Shown: positions 8,352 through 14,981, counted from the stretch's first letter. The stretch: 14,981 nt of DNA from Fidelibacterota bacterium REDSEA-S14_B6 (GCA_001626655.1 LUOC01000065.1:1-14981), one strand, 5' to 3'. The notes: generated by a model from the sequence alone, not told the origin. A program made the numbers and translations.

Positions 8352-9625
8352 CCAACAAGCGGTTCGGTCTTTCCGATCACCGGCACAACTTATTCTATAA
8401 CGGACTTCATGAAGCGTTCTGGGGTTTCGGAATTGCGTTCCCCACCACTTTCGCCGTAGTCCCTCTTTTCCTGAAAATGCTCGGGGCGCCGCCCATCATT
8501 ATCGGCTCGGCGGCAGGTGTGTTCACCGCCTGTGCGGCGATTCCCCAGATCGCCATCGCCTTCTTGGGGCAGAGGATTCGGAATCTTAAGAAAGGTATAA
8601 TTGCAGCCCATTCAGTCATGATACCGCCCATGCTTCTCGCCGGTTTTGTCTTTGGTTTTCTCGCCCCCTCCGGCCCTTCCGCATGGATGATCTATTTCGG
8701 CTGCTTTGTCCTTTTCTCTATAGGCGTCGGCGTTGTCTTCCCCATCTGGGCAGATTTTCTCGAGTTGGTTCATCTGCCCGAACGGCGGGGGGAATTCTTC
8801 GGCGTCTCCTTTGCCGTCACCAACGGCGCCGGATTCGTCGGCGGGCTCGTTGTCAAATGGCTTCTCGATACGGCCCCATTTCCTTCAAACTTCGGATTCG
8901 GGTTTCTCATCTATGCACTCTGCATTTTCGTGGCAGTGCTTCTCTTCTTCTTTTACCGTCTCAAGCCGAGGCAGAATAAAGATGTGAACAGAGACTTTGG
9001 CCTTTTCAAGAGACAACTGAAGCAGGTGCTGAGTGCGGACAAGAACTTCCGCCGGTATCTTTACAGCCGGATGCTTCTTGCTGCTAACTATCCCGCCATT
9101 TCACTCTACGCCGTTTACGCCCACGATAAGCTCCAGTTTGATGTAAGTGAGGCAGGCATCTTTACTGCGATTACAGTCTTACTCTCCGGATCTTCAAGCT
9201 TTTTGCTCGGAAAGCTCGGAGATCGAATGGGACACAAACATGTTTTTGTCATTGTCTTTCTCGGTTACCTCGGCGCTATGGCGACGGCGCTTCTCGCGAC
9301 AAACATGTCCCATGCATACCTCATTTTCGTTTTTCTCGGCGTCGGTCAGGGCGGTTTCCTGACAACGGCCATGAGCCTCATCTTTGAGTTCGCCGGAGAA
9401 GCAGGGGACAAAAAAACCTATTTCGCCCTGACCGACACTCTCACGGCGCCGTTCGTGGTACTGTTTATTGTACTGTCAGGAATCTTTATCCCGATCTACA
9501 GTATGGGGACGGTACTCATCGGCCTCGGAGTTTTCATCATTGCCGGCGTTATTGCACTGGCGCTCTTCACGCGGGAGCCAAAGTCTCTCAAGACGCAGTA
9601 TCCGCCTCCGGAGTCGCTGATGTAG
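8348..9625 (+). CDS. Major facilitator superfamily (MFS) transporter
   Basis: From ATG at 8348 the protein has 425 residues and about twelve hydrophobic helices, the normal MFS size. LGKLGDRMGHKH (about 287-298) matches the conserved cytoplasmic MFS loop motif, here in the second half of the protein. A charged linker (about 198-225, YRLKPRQNKDVNRD) separates the two six-helix bundles. The frame is also open upstream to about 8105, but that part is the EamA gene read in another frame. The ATGA overlap with the EamA gene supports 8348 as start and suggests co-translation. The substrate is unknown. Confidence 0.92.
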   Translation: MTNKRFGLSDHRHNLFYNGLHEAFWGFGIAFPTTFAVVPLFLKMLGAPPIIIGSAAGVFTACAAIPQIAIAFLGQRIRNLKKGIIAAHSVMIPPMLLAGFVFGFLAPSGPSAWMIYFGCFVLFSIGVGVVFPIWADFLELVHLPERRGEFFGVSFAVTNGAGFVGGLVVKWLLDTAPFPSNFGFGFLIYALCIFVAVLLFFFYRLKPRQNKDVNRDFGLFKRQLKQVLSADKNFRRYLYSRMLLAANYPAISLYAVYAHDKLQFDVSEAGIFTAITVLLSGSSSFLLGKLGDRMGHKHVFVIVFLGYLGAMATALLATNMSHAYLIFVFLGVGQGGFLTTAMSLIFEFAGEAGDKKTYFALTDTLTAPFVVLFIVLSGIFIPIYSMGTVLIGLGVFIIAGVIALALFTREPKSLKTQYPPPESLM

Positions 9626-9689
9626 ATACCGATTTTGTTTGTGGATAGTCTTCCCATTCTTCTAAATTAGAGAAAGCTTGAAGTTCAAC

Positions 9690-9937
9690 ATGAACCGCCA
9701 AATCCGAGGAATGCTTACAGTCGCCCTTTGCGTTTTCGCTTTAGGGAGATCGATCTTCTCGCCAAAGCACACTACAATCTTGCCATCGCCTATTCCAAGA
9801 AGGGGTGGTACGACTATGCGCTGAAGGAGGCTGAAACCACTTTCGATATGTGGCCGACCAAGGAAAACTACGAAATGGTCGAGCTCCTCAAGAAGCGGCG
9901 CGGCCTCGAGCGTCTCGATATCGAGACAGAAGCTTAA
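9690..9937 (+). pseudogene. Damaged TPR protein gene: signal peptide and TPR segment in different frames
   Basis: ATG at 9690 begins a typical signal sequence (MNRQIRGMLTVALCVFALG). Shortly after 9745 the sensible coding moves to another frame, which is open up to TAA at 9935-9937. That frame encodes a tetratricopeptide-type helix pair (AKAHYNLAIAYSKKGWYDYALKEAET) and a charged tail ending in LERLDIETEA. A normal relative would have a cleavage site or lipobox and more TPR units between the two parts. The simplest reading is a frameshifting internal deletion near 9745-9755. A short protein from TTG at 9728 is possible but lacks an export signal. The stop overlaps that of the convergent PAP2 gene. 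Confidence 0.55.
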
Positions 9938-10670
9938 CGGCTTCGCCTCTCAACTCCCGCACTCTCAAGAACCTTATCTGCAAGCCACGGTACGCCGAGG
10001 GCGATCCAGAGACCGATGGCGGTCAGCGCGAGAAAGAGCGCCCCCTCACCGGAATCTATTATCGGCTGAACGGCGAGGTAGATTCCGTAGAGCCCCGCAC
10101 TCCCAAGAATTACCAGCGGTCCGCCCCTCAGAGGAGAAATGCCGGTTGACGGAAGATTAAGCGAGCCGGCCGCCACGCCCCCGGTTGTAAGACCAAAGAG
10201 TGCCCCCATAACAATCCCGCTGTAGTGTACCCCGGAAAAGAGAGCGACCGTAGAGGTAATCACCAAGAAGGTGAGGAACAGCATCCGGGGGGGCCAGCCA
10301 GCTAAGATCAGCTTCAGTCGGGGTTCGCTCCAGAAAAATCCCGCGAGAATCGCCGCGCCGATGAGCAACCCTCCCGCCACATCGATGGGCCAATGGACAC
10401 CAAAGTAGAGGCGGGAAAGTCCTACCAACAGAATAAGCACGGCCGCCGGCCCATACAGCTTCCTGCTGTTCAGTGCGAGGAATCCCCAGAGAACTACTGC
10501 ATGCTGGGCGTGGCCGCTCGGGAAGGCAAAGCTTTCGGCTTCAACTTCAGCCATCCCTTCAGGCCTCGGAATCTGGAACAGCTCCTTAGGTCGCCGAGAA
10601 GCGACACAGAACGCATCAGGAAATAGATGAGAGGATGATCGAAGTCTCGGAGGAATTCTATGATCGGCAC
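9934..10670 (-). pseudogene. PAP2-family membrane phosphatase gene, broken near its N-terminus
   Basis: The long intact frame contains all three PAP2 acid-phosphatase motifs: K-x6-RP (KELFQIPRP, 10587-10561), PSGH (10521-10510) and SR-x5-H-x3-D (SRLYFGVHWPID, 10416-10381), followed by about five membrane helices. Such enzymes dephosphorylate lipid phosphates at the membrane. The K-x6-RP motif lies upstream of the first ATG (10554), so the true start is further up. In another frame a GTG at 10670 overlaps the selenoprotein stop (TAGTG) and encodes a good PAP2 N-terminus (EFLRDFDHPLIYFLMRSVSLLGD), which ends near 10594. The two frames meet at about 10586-10594, and the roughly 35 residues of helices normally found between LLGD and the K-x6-RP motif are missing. 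I infer a frameshifting deletion of about 100 bases, or an assembly error. The stop overlaps that of the TPR gene. Confidence 0.75.
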
Positions 10671-11209
10671 TACTGCTGATCCCGGGCGGAGAGAAGAAGC
10701 TCTTTTATTGCGCGGTAGTTCTCACCTTCGTTCACTGTAGGATCAGGATTGAACGCTGTCAAGTTCACCACATCCACCACATCGCCATCCTTGTCGAGAA
10801 CAAAGAAATCGCGGATATAGACCTGCCACGACTCCCAGACCCGCTGCTCCGTATTGTCCTGAACCCACGGGAGTGTTCGGCCCGTGATCATTCCTGTGAT
10901 CGATTTGGCTGCGTACTCGATACCGTTCACCCCCACAACGTGAACATCATCAATCCCCTCTGACCGAAGCTCCGAGATAAGATCATTCAGGACACCGAAC
11001 CGGTGCCTGCAGGTGCTTCACCCCTGATCGCCAAAATAGAACGCCGACACCTCTCCTTTGTATGACGAGGGGCCGATGAGCTGGCGGTAGGACGGCGAGT
11101 TGGGATTTATGTCCTCCAGAGAAAAATCGGAGACCGTCGGCTTAATATCTTCTGGACTTTTGGGGCAAGCCAGAAAAAGGAGACAAGCCGCCGCCAGAGA
11201 GAGTCTCAA
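10670..11209 (-). CDS. Selenoprotein with U-S-T-C redox motif, selenoprotein P-like thioredoxin fold (UGA = Sec at 11020-11018)
   Basis: The frame starts at TTG (11209; an in-frame CTG precedes it), only 15 bases after the enoyl reductase stop. It meets TGA at codon 64 and stays open for 115 more codons to TAG at 10672-10670. Read through, it is one 179-residue protein. The N-terminus is a signal peptide or lipoprotein-type signal (LLFLAC, Cys15, imperfect lipobox). A beta strand (GEVSAFYF) leads to GDQG-U-STC, so Sec64 and Cys67 form a UxxC pair where thioredoxins have CxxC. A helix (LNDLISELRSEG), a strand (DVHVVGVNG) and a later strand (DFFVLDKDGDVVDVV) complete a thioredoxin-like order. 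Spacing and pattern resemble the selenoprotein P N-terminal domain. A hairpin follows the UGA directly. It probably acts as a periplasmic thiol or peroxide reductase; the substrate is unknown. A nonsense mutation is the alternative. Confidence 0.85.
10988..11009 (-). promoter_or_regulatory. Bacterial SECIS-like hairpin after the Sec UGA
   Basis: Eight bases after the UGA, CAGG-CACCG pairs with CGGTG-T-CCTG around a GTT loop. The result is nine base pairs with one bulged U on the 3' strand. The loop begins 18 bases after the UGA with G then U, as bacterial SECIS elements require (a G in the first loop positions; the E. coli fdhF loop also presents GU and its stem has a bulged U, though on the 5' strand). 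The hairpin is inside coding sequence, as usual for bacteria. Confidence 0.75.
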
Positions 11210-11224
11210 CAGTGAGTGATCCCC

Positions 11225-12010
11225 TTAATCAAACGAGCCGGAGCGGTGTTCGCCGCCATCCGTGTAGACGATGGAACAGTTGATAAAGTCAGCGCCGGGC
11301 TGGAGCAGCAGGTGGACCACATTTGCAACATCTTCCGGCTGAGTTGTTCTCCCCATGGGATTGCGTCTCTCCGTTTTTTCCACCCACTCTTCCCAATTCT
11401 CAGTGATCTTCGTAAGAGCTCGCGTCGGTGTAACACCGGCCTGGATGCAGTTGGCCGTGATGCCGTGCTTCCCTAGCTCCCACCCGATCTGACGGGTGAT
11501 ACTCTCCAGCGCCACCTTCGCCACACTGACCGGACCGTACCCTTCCATGCAGAGGTAGTTTCCTTCCGAAGTGAGACCAAGTACTCGCGATCCTTTCCCG
11601 AGCAGTCCGCCGTCAAACAGCTCCTGCACCCAGTAAAGGATGGACGTCCCCATAACGTGGACCGTCATGTCCATCTGCTTCTGTGTGACGGGACGTTCAC
11701 CGAAGAAGTTGGTGGTGGTGCCGAAGGCGATTGAGTGCAAAAAAAGCTTGAGAGGCTCTCCTCCGGTAATTTCCTCAATCTGTGGGATAAACTCCTTCAT
11801 GACATTTATGTCAGCGGCGTTCTTATTGAAAAAATGTACGCGGCCGTCATTGAGTCCTTTCAGCTCTTCGCAAAAGGCTTCAGCCTCTTTCTTGATATCA
11901 CCCCTGTCAAAGTGAAAACCGATAATGCCGTAGCCGTCTTCCGCAAGTTTCCGAGTTGTTGCCCCACCGTGACCTGTGGAACAGCCCAGTATTAAAACCC
12001 ATTCACTCAT
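11225..12010 (-). CDS. fabI: Enoyl-[acyl-carrier-protein] reductase, FabI/FabL-type SDR
   Basis: The 261-residue protein is a short-chain dehydrogenase fold enzyme. LILGCSTGHGGA (6-17) is the nucleotide-binding glycine region, HSIAFG (92-97) matches the HSIGF element of FabI, and Y158-x6-K165 has the Tyr-Lys spacing typical of FabI/FabL rather than the YxxxK of ordinary SDRs. The outer tyrosine of the FabI catalytic pair is not at the usual distance (S148 there), so a FabL-like or divergent enzyme is possible. It would catalyse the last reduction of each fatty-acid elongation cycle. A clear GGAG stands seven bases before the ATG. It is divergent from fabA-fabB, which supports a role in fatty-acid synthesis, and heads the operon with the selenoprotein and PAP2 genes. 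Confidence 0.85.
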   Translation of the reverse strand: MSEWVLILGCSTGHGGATTRKLAEDGYGIIGFHFDRGDIKKEAEAFCEELKGLNDGRVHFFNKNAADINVMKEFIPQIEEITGGEPLKLFLHSIAFGTTTNFFGERPVTQKQMDMTVHVMGTSILYWVQELFDGGLLGKGSRVLGLTSEGNYLCMEGYGPVSVAKVALESITRQIGWELGKHGITANCIQAGVTPTRALTKITENWEEWVEKTERRNPMGRTTQPEDVANVVHLLLQPGADFINCSIVYTDGGEHRSGSFD

Positions 12011-12039
12011 AATTAAACTCCTTTACTCGAGATGTCAAT

Positions 12040-12126
12040 TTATCCCAAAAGAAAAAGGCCGCAAAAGAGTAAGCCGATGGTTAGGTAAACAGCGAAAATG
12101 AGCGTAAAATTGGTGCCTGTAGACAT
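12040..12126 (-). CDS. Possible 28-residue single-helix membrane peptide upstream of fabI
   Basis: ATG at 12126 opens a 28-codon frame ending in TAA (12042-12040), 29 bases before the fabI start. The product begins MSTGTNFT and then has about 20 nearly uninterrupted hydrophobic residues (IFAVYLTIGLLFCGLFLLG), a textbook membrane helix. No Shine-Dalgarno is visible before the ATG, and the AT-rich gap could create such a frame by chance. If real it would be the first gene of the fabI operon. I recognise no family. Confidence 0.3.
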   Translation of the reverse strand: MSTGTNFTLIFAVYLTIGLLFCGLFLLG

Positions 12127-12138
12127 TCGAGGTATAGC
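12110..12138 (+). promoter_or_regulatory. Possible fabA promoter giving a nearly leaderless transcript
   Basis: TTGGTG (12110-12115) and TATAGC (12133-12138) are 17 bases apart, a fair sigma-70-like pair. Transcription would start at about 12145, on the fabA ATG itself. A GAGG at 12129-12132 is 12 bases from the ATG, too far to be a good ribosome site. The evidence is pattern only. Confidence 0.3.
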
Positions 12139-12144
12139 TATTTC

Positions 12145-12684
12145 ATGCAGATAAAAGAGAGCTACAATAAGACGGAGCTCATGGATTTCGCCGATGGAAA
12201 GCACGGCAATGACAAGGCAAAGCTGCCTCTTCCCCCCATGCTGATGGTTGATCGAATCAAGAAGATTAGCGACAAAGGAGGCAAGTTTGGCAAAGGGCTA
12301 ATCCTTGCCGAAATGGATGTCAACCCAAAAAAATGGTTTTTTGACTGTCATTTCAAAGAAGATCCAGTTATGCCCGGCTGTCTTGGATTAGACGCACTGT
12401 GGCAGCTGACCGGCTTCTTTCTTTCGTGGATCGGCGGCACCGGCAAAGGGCGGGCTCTCGGCTGTGGCGAAGTGAAGTTCAAAGGCCAAATCCGCCCACA
12501 CCACACGCAAATCCTCTACCGCCTCGATATTAAGAAGATTATCACAAAGCCCATCTGGATGGGCCTCGCCGATGCCACTGTTGAGGTGGCCGATCGGGCT
12601 ATCTACTTCGCCAAAAACCTGCAAGTGGGACTGTTCGAAAACCTTATCTATCCTCCCCCGGCAGGAGAGACGGAACCGTTCTGA
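12145..12684 (+). CDS. fabA: 3-hydroxydecanoyl-[ACP] dehydratase/isomerase (FabA)
   Basis: The 179-residue protein aligns by eye with E. coli FabA over nearly its whole length: PPMLMVDRI (30-38), WFFDCHF (64-70), DPVMPGCLGLDALWQLTGF (73-91), GKGRALGCGEVKF and IMGLAD-like WMGLAD. His69 and Asp83 correspond to the catalytic pair (His70 and Asp84 in E. coli). FabA dehydrates 3-hydroxydecanoyl-ACP and isomerises the product to the cis-3 form, the entry point to unsaturated fatty acids in the cytoplasm. A short acidic and proline-rich tail (YPPPAGETEPF) extends beyond the usual C-terminus. The gene is followed after three bases by fabB, its expected partner. Confidence 0.95.
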   Translation: MQIKESYNKTELMDFADGKHGNDKAKLPLPPMLMVDRIKKISDKGGKFGKGLILAEMDVNPKKWFFDCHFKEDPVMPGCLGLDALWQLTGFFLSWIGGTGKGRALGCGEVKFKGQIRPHHTQILYRLDIKKIITKPIWMGLADATVEVADRAIYFAKNLQVGLFENLIYPPPAGETEPF

Positions 12685-12687
12685 CCG

Positions 12688-13905
12688 ATGAATAGAGTTG
12701 TCGTAACCGGGCTTGGCGTCGTTTCGAGCTTGGGGAACAGTCGGACGGAGGTGCTCGATTCCCTCAAGAATGTACGGAGTGGTATCGAGTTCAATCAGGA
12801 GTATGCAGACCTCGGCTTCCGCTCGCATGTCTGCGGCACCATCACTGCCAACATCAAGGAACTTGTCCCTCGGAAAGACCTCCGCTTTATGGGGGACGGG
12901 GCGGCCTACAGCTATATTTCCATGGCCGAAGCGATCGAGGACGCCGCCCTTGTTGAGGAGGACATCACCAGTGAAATGACGGGACTTGTGGTCGGCTCCG
13001 GTGTGGCCAGCGGCGCACCGCTCGTCGAGATGGCCGACACTCTGCGCAAAAGGGGCGCCCGAAAAGTTAACCCATTCTATGTCCCGAAGATTATGTCAAG
13101 CTGTAACGCCGCCAATCTCGCCACCGCGTTCAAGATCCGAGGATACAGCTACACCATCAGTTCGGCCTGCGCTACCAGCAGTCATTGTCTCGGAAACGCT
13201 TATCAGTTGATCCAGGCCGGAGAGCAGGACCTCATGTTTGTGGGCGGCGGGGACGAACTGAGCTGGATTGTCTCAATCGCTTTCGATTCCATGGGGGCCC
13301 TCAGCTCCAATTTCAACGACTCTCCTCAAACAGCCAGCAGGGCCTACGACAGAGACCGGGACGGTTTTGTGGTGACCGGCGGCGGCGGAACGATCGTCCT
13401 GGAGGACTACGAACGGGCAAAGGCGAGAGGCGCCAAGATTTACTGCGAAGTGACAGGGTACGGCATCAGTTCAGACGGTCATGACATGGTCCGGCCTTCC
13501 GGTGAGGGGGCTGAAAGATGCATGAAAATGGCCCTGAAGACCTGCGACGCCAAGATCGACTATCTGAACGCCCACGGCACTTCCACGCCGGCGGGCGATA
13601 TTACAGAACTTGTGGCTATTAAGAATGTCTTCGGGGAGAATGGAGAATTGCCGTATATCGGTTCCACCAAATCTCTGTCAGGTCATTCACTCGGCGCCGC
13701 CGGCGTCCATGAGGCGATATACTGCATCCTGATGATAGATAACAATTTCATCTGTCCCTCGGCTAACATCGAAAACCTTGATTCCGAAGCGGAGCCTTAC
13801 CCCATCGTTCTCGAAACAATGAACGATTACAGCCTCAACCATGTGATGTCAAACAGCTTCGGTTTCGGCGGGACGAACTGCTCCCTCATTTTCAGTAAAG
13901 TCTAA
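12688..13905 (+). CDS. fabB: 3-oxoacyl-[ACP] synthase I (FabB)
   Basis: The 405-residue condensing enzyme has the complete Cys-His-His triad of the KAS I/II family: C161 in SSACATSSH, H296 in NAHGTSTPAGD and H333 in STKSLSGHSLGAAG, with the accessory K328. MNRVVVTGLGVVSSLGN is the standard N-terminus and SNSFGFGGTNCSL (388-400) the conserved C-terminal loop. Association with fabA three bases upstream, and the SSACATSSHCLG active-site context, favour FabB over FabF. It elongates the cis-unsaturated intermediate made by FabA. No Shine-Dalgarno is evident before the ATG, so translation is probably coupled to fabA. Confidence 0.94.
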   Translation: MNRVVVTGLGVVSSLGNSRTEVLDSLKNVRSGIEFNQEYADLGFRSHVCGTITANIKELVPRKDLRFMGDGAAYSYISMAEAIEDAALVEEDITSEMTGLVVGSGVASGAPLVEMADTLRKRGARKVNPFYVPKIMSSCNAANLATAFKIRGYSYTISSACATSSHCLGNAYQLIQAGEQDLMFVGGGDELSWIVSIAFDSMGALSSNFNDSPQTASRAYDRDRDGFVVTGGGGTIVLEDYERAKARGAKIYCEVTGYGISSDGHDMVRPSGEGAERCMKMALKTCDAKIDYLNAHGTSTPAGDITELVAIKNVFGENGELPYIGSTKSLSGHSLGAAGVHEAIYCILMIDNNFICPSANIENLDSEAEPYPIVLETMNDYSLNHVMSNSFGFGGTNCSLIFSKV

Positions 13906-14981
13906 GTGCCACTGCGGTGCGGCATTGTTGGCCTCCCCAATGTCGGGAAGTCTACTATTTTCAACGCTCTCACGGCGTCGTCAGTCCCTGCTGAGAACTA
14001 TGCTTTCTGTACCGTAGACCCGAACATCGGGGTGGTCCCTCTGCCCGACCGGCGACTGGCGGAGCTGACGCAATTCTTCAATCCTGAAGAGACGACGCCC
14101 GCCACAGTAGAATTCGTAGATATCGCCGGGCTTGTTCGAGGTGCCAGCCGGGGTGAAGGGCTCGGAAATCGATTTCTGGCGCAGATCCGGCATGTGGAGG
14201 CGATCATCCACGTAGTGAGGTGTTTTGACGATGACAACACCACCCATGTGGAGGGGAGCGTAGACCCCATCCGCGACGCTGAACTGATCGAGACCGAGCT
14301 CCTTATGCGGGATATGGAAACAGCAGATAAGCGACTGGAGAAAGCTGAGAAAGAAGCGAAAGGCGGCGGGAAAGAGGCCAAGGCCCGCCGGGATTTAATG
14401 CACCGACTCCGGGGTCACCTTAATGAGGGGCGGATGGCGCGAACCTTGGACTGTGCGCCGGAGGAAAAGACACTGCTCCGTCAGCTTCACCTGCTGACAG
14501 CAAAGCGGATTCTCTACGTCGCCAATGTGGACGAGGAAGAGATCACTTCTCCGGAGAGGGGCAAAAGAACAGCGGCGCTCTTTGACTTTGCCTCGAGAGA
14601 GAACAACCTCGCCATCCGCTTGTGCGGCAGGCTGGAACAGGAGCTTGCACTCCTCCCCCTCGCTGAACAGAACGACTACCTTCAAGAGTATAACCTCCCT
14701 GAGATCGGCCTCCACAAGCTGATCCACGCGGCGTACAGTCTGCTGGAGCTTGAAACATTTTTCACCGGCGGCCCCGTGGAAGTTCGGGCGTGGACGGTCA
14801 GAAAGGGGACCCCGGCATCAAAGGCGGCGGGTGAAATCCATACCGACTTCGAGCGCGGTTTCATTAAAGCAGAAGTGTACCACTACGATGATATGCTCCG
14901 ATACAGTTCAGAACCGGCACTTCGTGATGCTGGAAAAATTCGGATGGAAGGCCGAAATTATGTTGTGCAAGACGGCGATAT
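13906..14981 (+). CDS. ychF: Ribosome-binding ATPase YchF (C-terminal end cut by the window edge)
   Basis: GTG at 13906 directly follows the fabB stop with no gap, and the frame is open for 358 codons to the window end. YchF proteins have about 363-368 residues, so only some ten residues are missing. The order is G1 P-loop GLPNVGKST (9-17), switch-II DIAGLVRGASRGEGLGNRF (72-90), a coiled-coil insertion with many K/E (about 125-175), the NVDE (207-210) element that replaces the GTPase NKxD and gives ATP preference, and a C-terminal TGS domain (about 290-358, VEVRAWTVRKGT, HTDFERGFI). YchF is a universal P-loop ATPase of the Obg clan linked to ribosomes and stress responses. Its place behind fabB looks like simple read-through, not shared function. 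Confidence 0.95.
   Translation, partial: MPLRCGIVGLPNVGKSTIFNALTASSVPAENYAFCTVDPNIGVVPLPDRRLAELTQFFNPEETTPATVEFVDIAGLVRGASRGEGLGNRFLAQIRHVEAIIHVVRCFDDDNTTHVEGSVDPIRDAELIETELLMRDMETADKRLEKAEKEAKGGGKEAKARRDLMHRLRGHLNEGRMARTLDCAPEEKTLLRQLHLLTAKRILYVANVDEEEITSPERGKRTAALFDFASRENNLAIRLCGRLEQELALLPLAEQNDYLQEYNLPEIGLHKLIHAAYSLLELETFFTGGPVEVRAWTVRKGTPASKAAGEIHTDFERGFIKAEVYHYDDMLRYSSEPALRDAGKIRMEGRNYVVQDGD

Noticed and set aside
10393..10626. Plus-strand frame of 77 codons opposite the PAP2 gene
   Set aside because: No domain or export signal; it is antisense to well-conserved PAP2 motifs.
11018..11020. TGA as a plain nonsense mutation
   Set aside because: The UxxC context, the 115 open codons after it, and the correctly placed hairpin fit selenocysteine far better; not fully excluded without homologues.

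Overview
The window is a gene-dense piece of bacterial chromosome with about 15 protein genes, very short intergenic gaps, and no rRNA, tRNA, CRISPR array or insertion sequence that I can see. The gene mix is a secreted VPS10/Asp-box protein of about 1040 residues, a Tat-exported M19 dipeptidase-like protein, a FabA/FabB pair with a FabI-type enoyl reductase, and a UxxC selenoprotein. This suggests a free-living, probably marine Gram-negative bacterium, perhaps of the FCB group or Candidatus Neomarinimicrobiota. That placement is inference from gene style only.

Layout. On the minus strand, 1-268 holds the start of an exported, probably outer-membrane protein. It lies directly downstream of a TetR regulator (268-858) that has a near-perfect 20-bp palindrome right in front of its start codon. 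An M19 dipeptidase-like gene (1007-1945) follows on the same strand and seems to lack an internal block. Divergent from it are a dicarboxylate/glutamate symporter (2112-3431) and the giant Asp-box propeller protein (3535-6669). A small membrane-protein gene split by an in-frame TAG comes next (6671-7072). A convergent rhodanese gene (7074-7397) is divergent from a two-gene transporter operon, EamA and MFS (7440-9625). A damaged TPR lipoprotein-type gene (9690-9937) abuts the far end of a minus-strand operon. Read in its own direction, that operon is a possible 28-aa membrane peptide, an enoyl-ACP reductase (11225-12010), a selenoprotein (10670-11209) and a broken PAP2 phosphatase (9934-10670). 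Divergent from it are fabA (12145-12684), fabB (12688-13905) and ychF (13906 to the window end).

The main result is the selenoprotein. Two apparently separate short reading frames at 10670-10936 and 11018-11209 are one frame joined through a UGA. The join creates a U-S-T-C redox motif in a thioredoxin-like fold, and a SECIS-like hairpin follows the UGA directly. The layout around the motif resembles the N-terminal domain of animal selenoprotein P. The gene is packed into an operon between a fatty-acid synthesis reductase and a lipid-phosphatase gene.

A second theme is damage. The M19, PAP2 and TPR genes each seem to have lost an internal block, and the small membrane gene has a nonsense codon. 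Either this stretch carries several real lesions, or the assembly contains small collapses. The core genes (fab genes, ychF, symporter) look intact.
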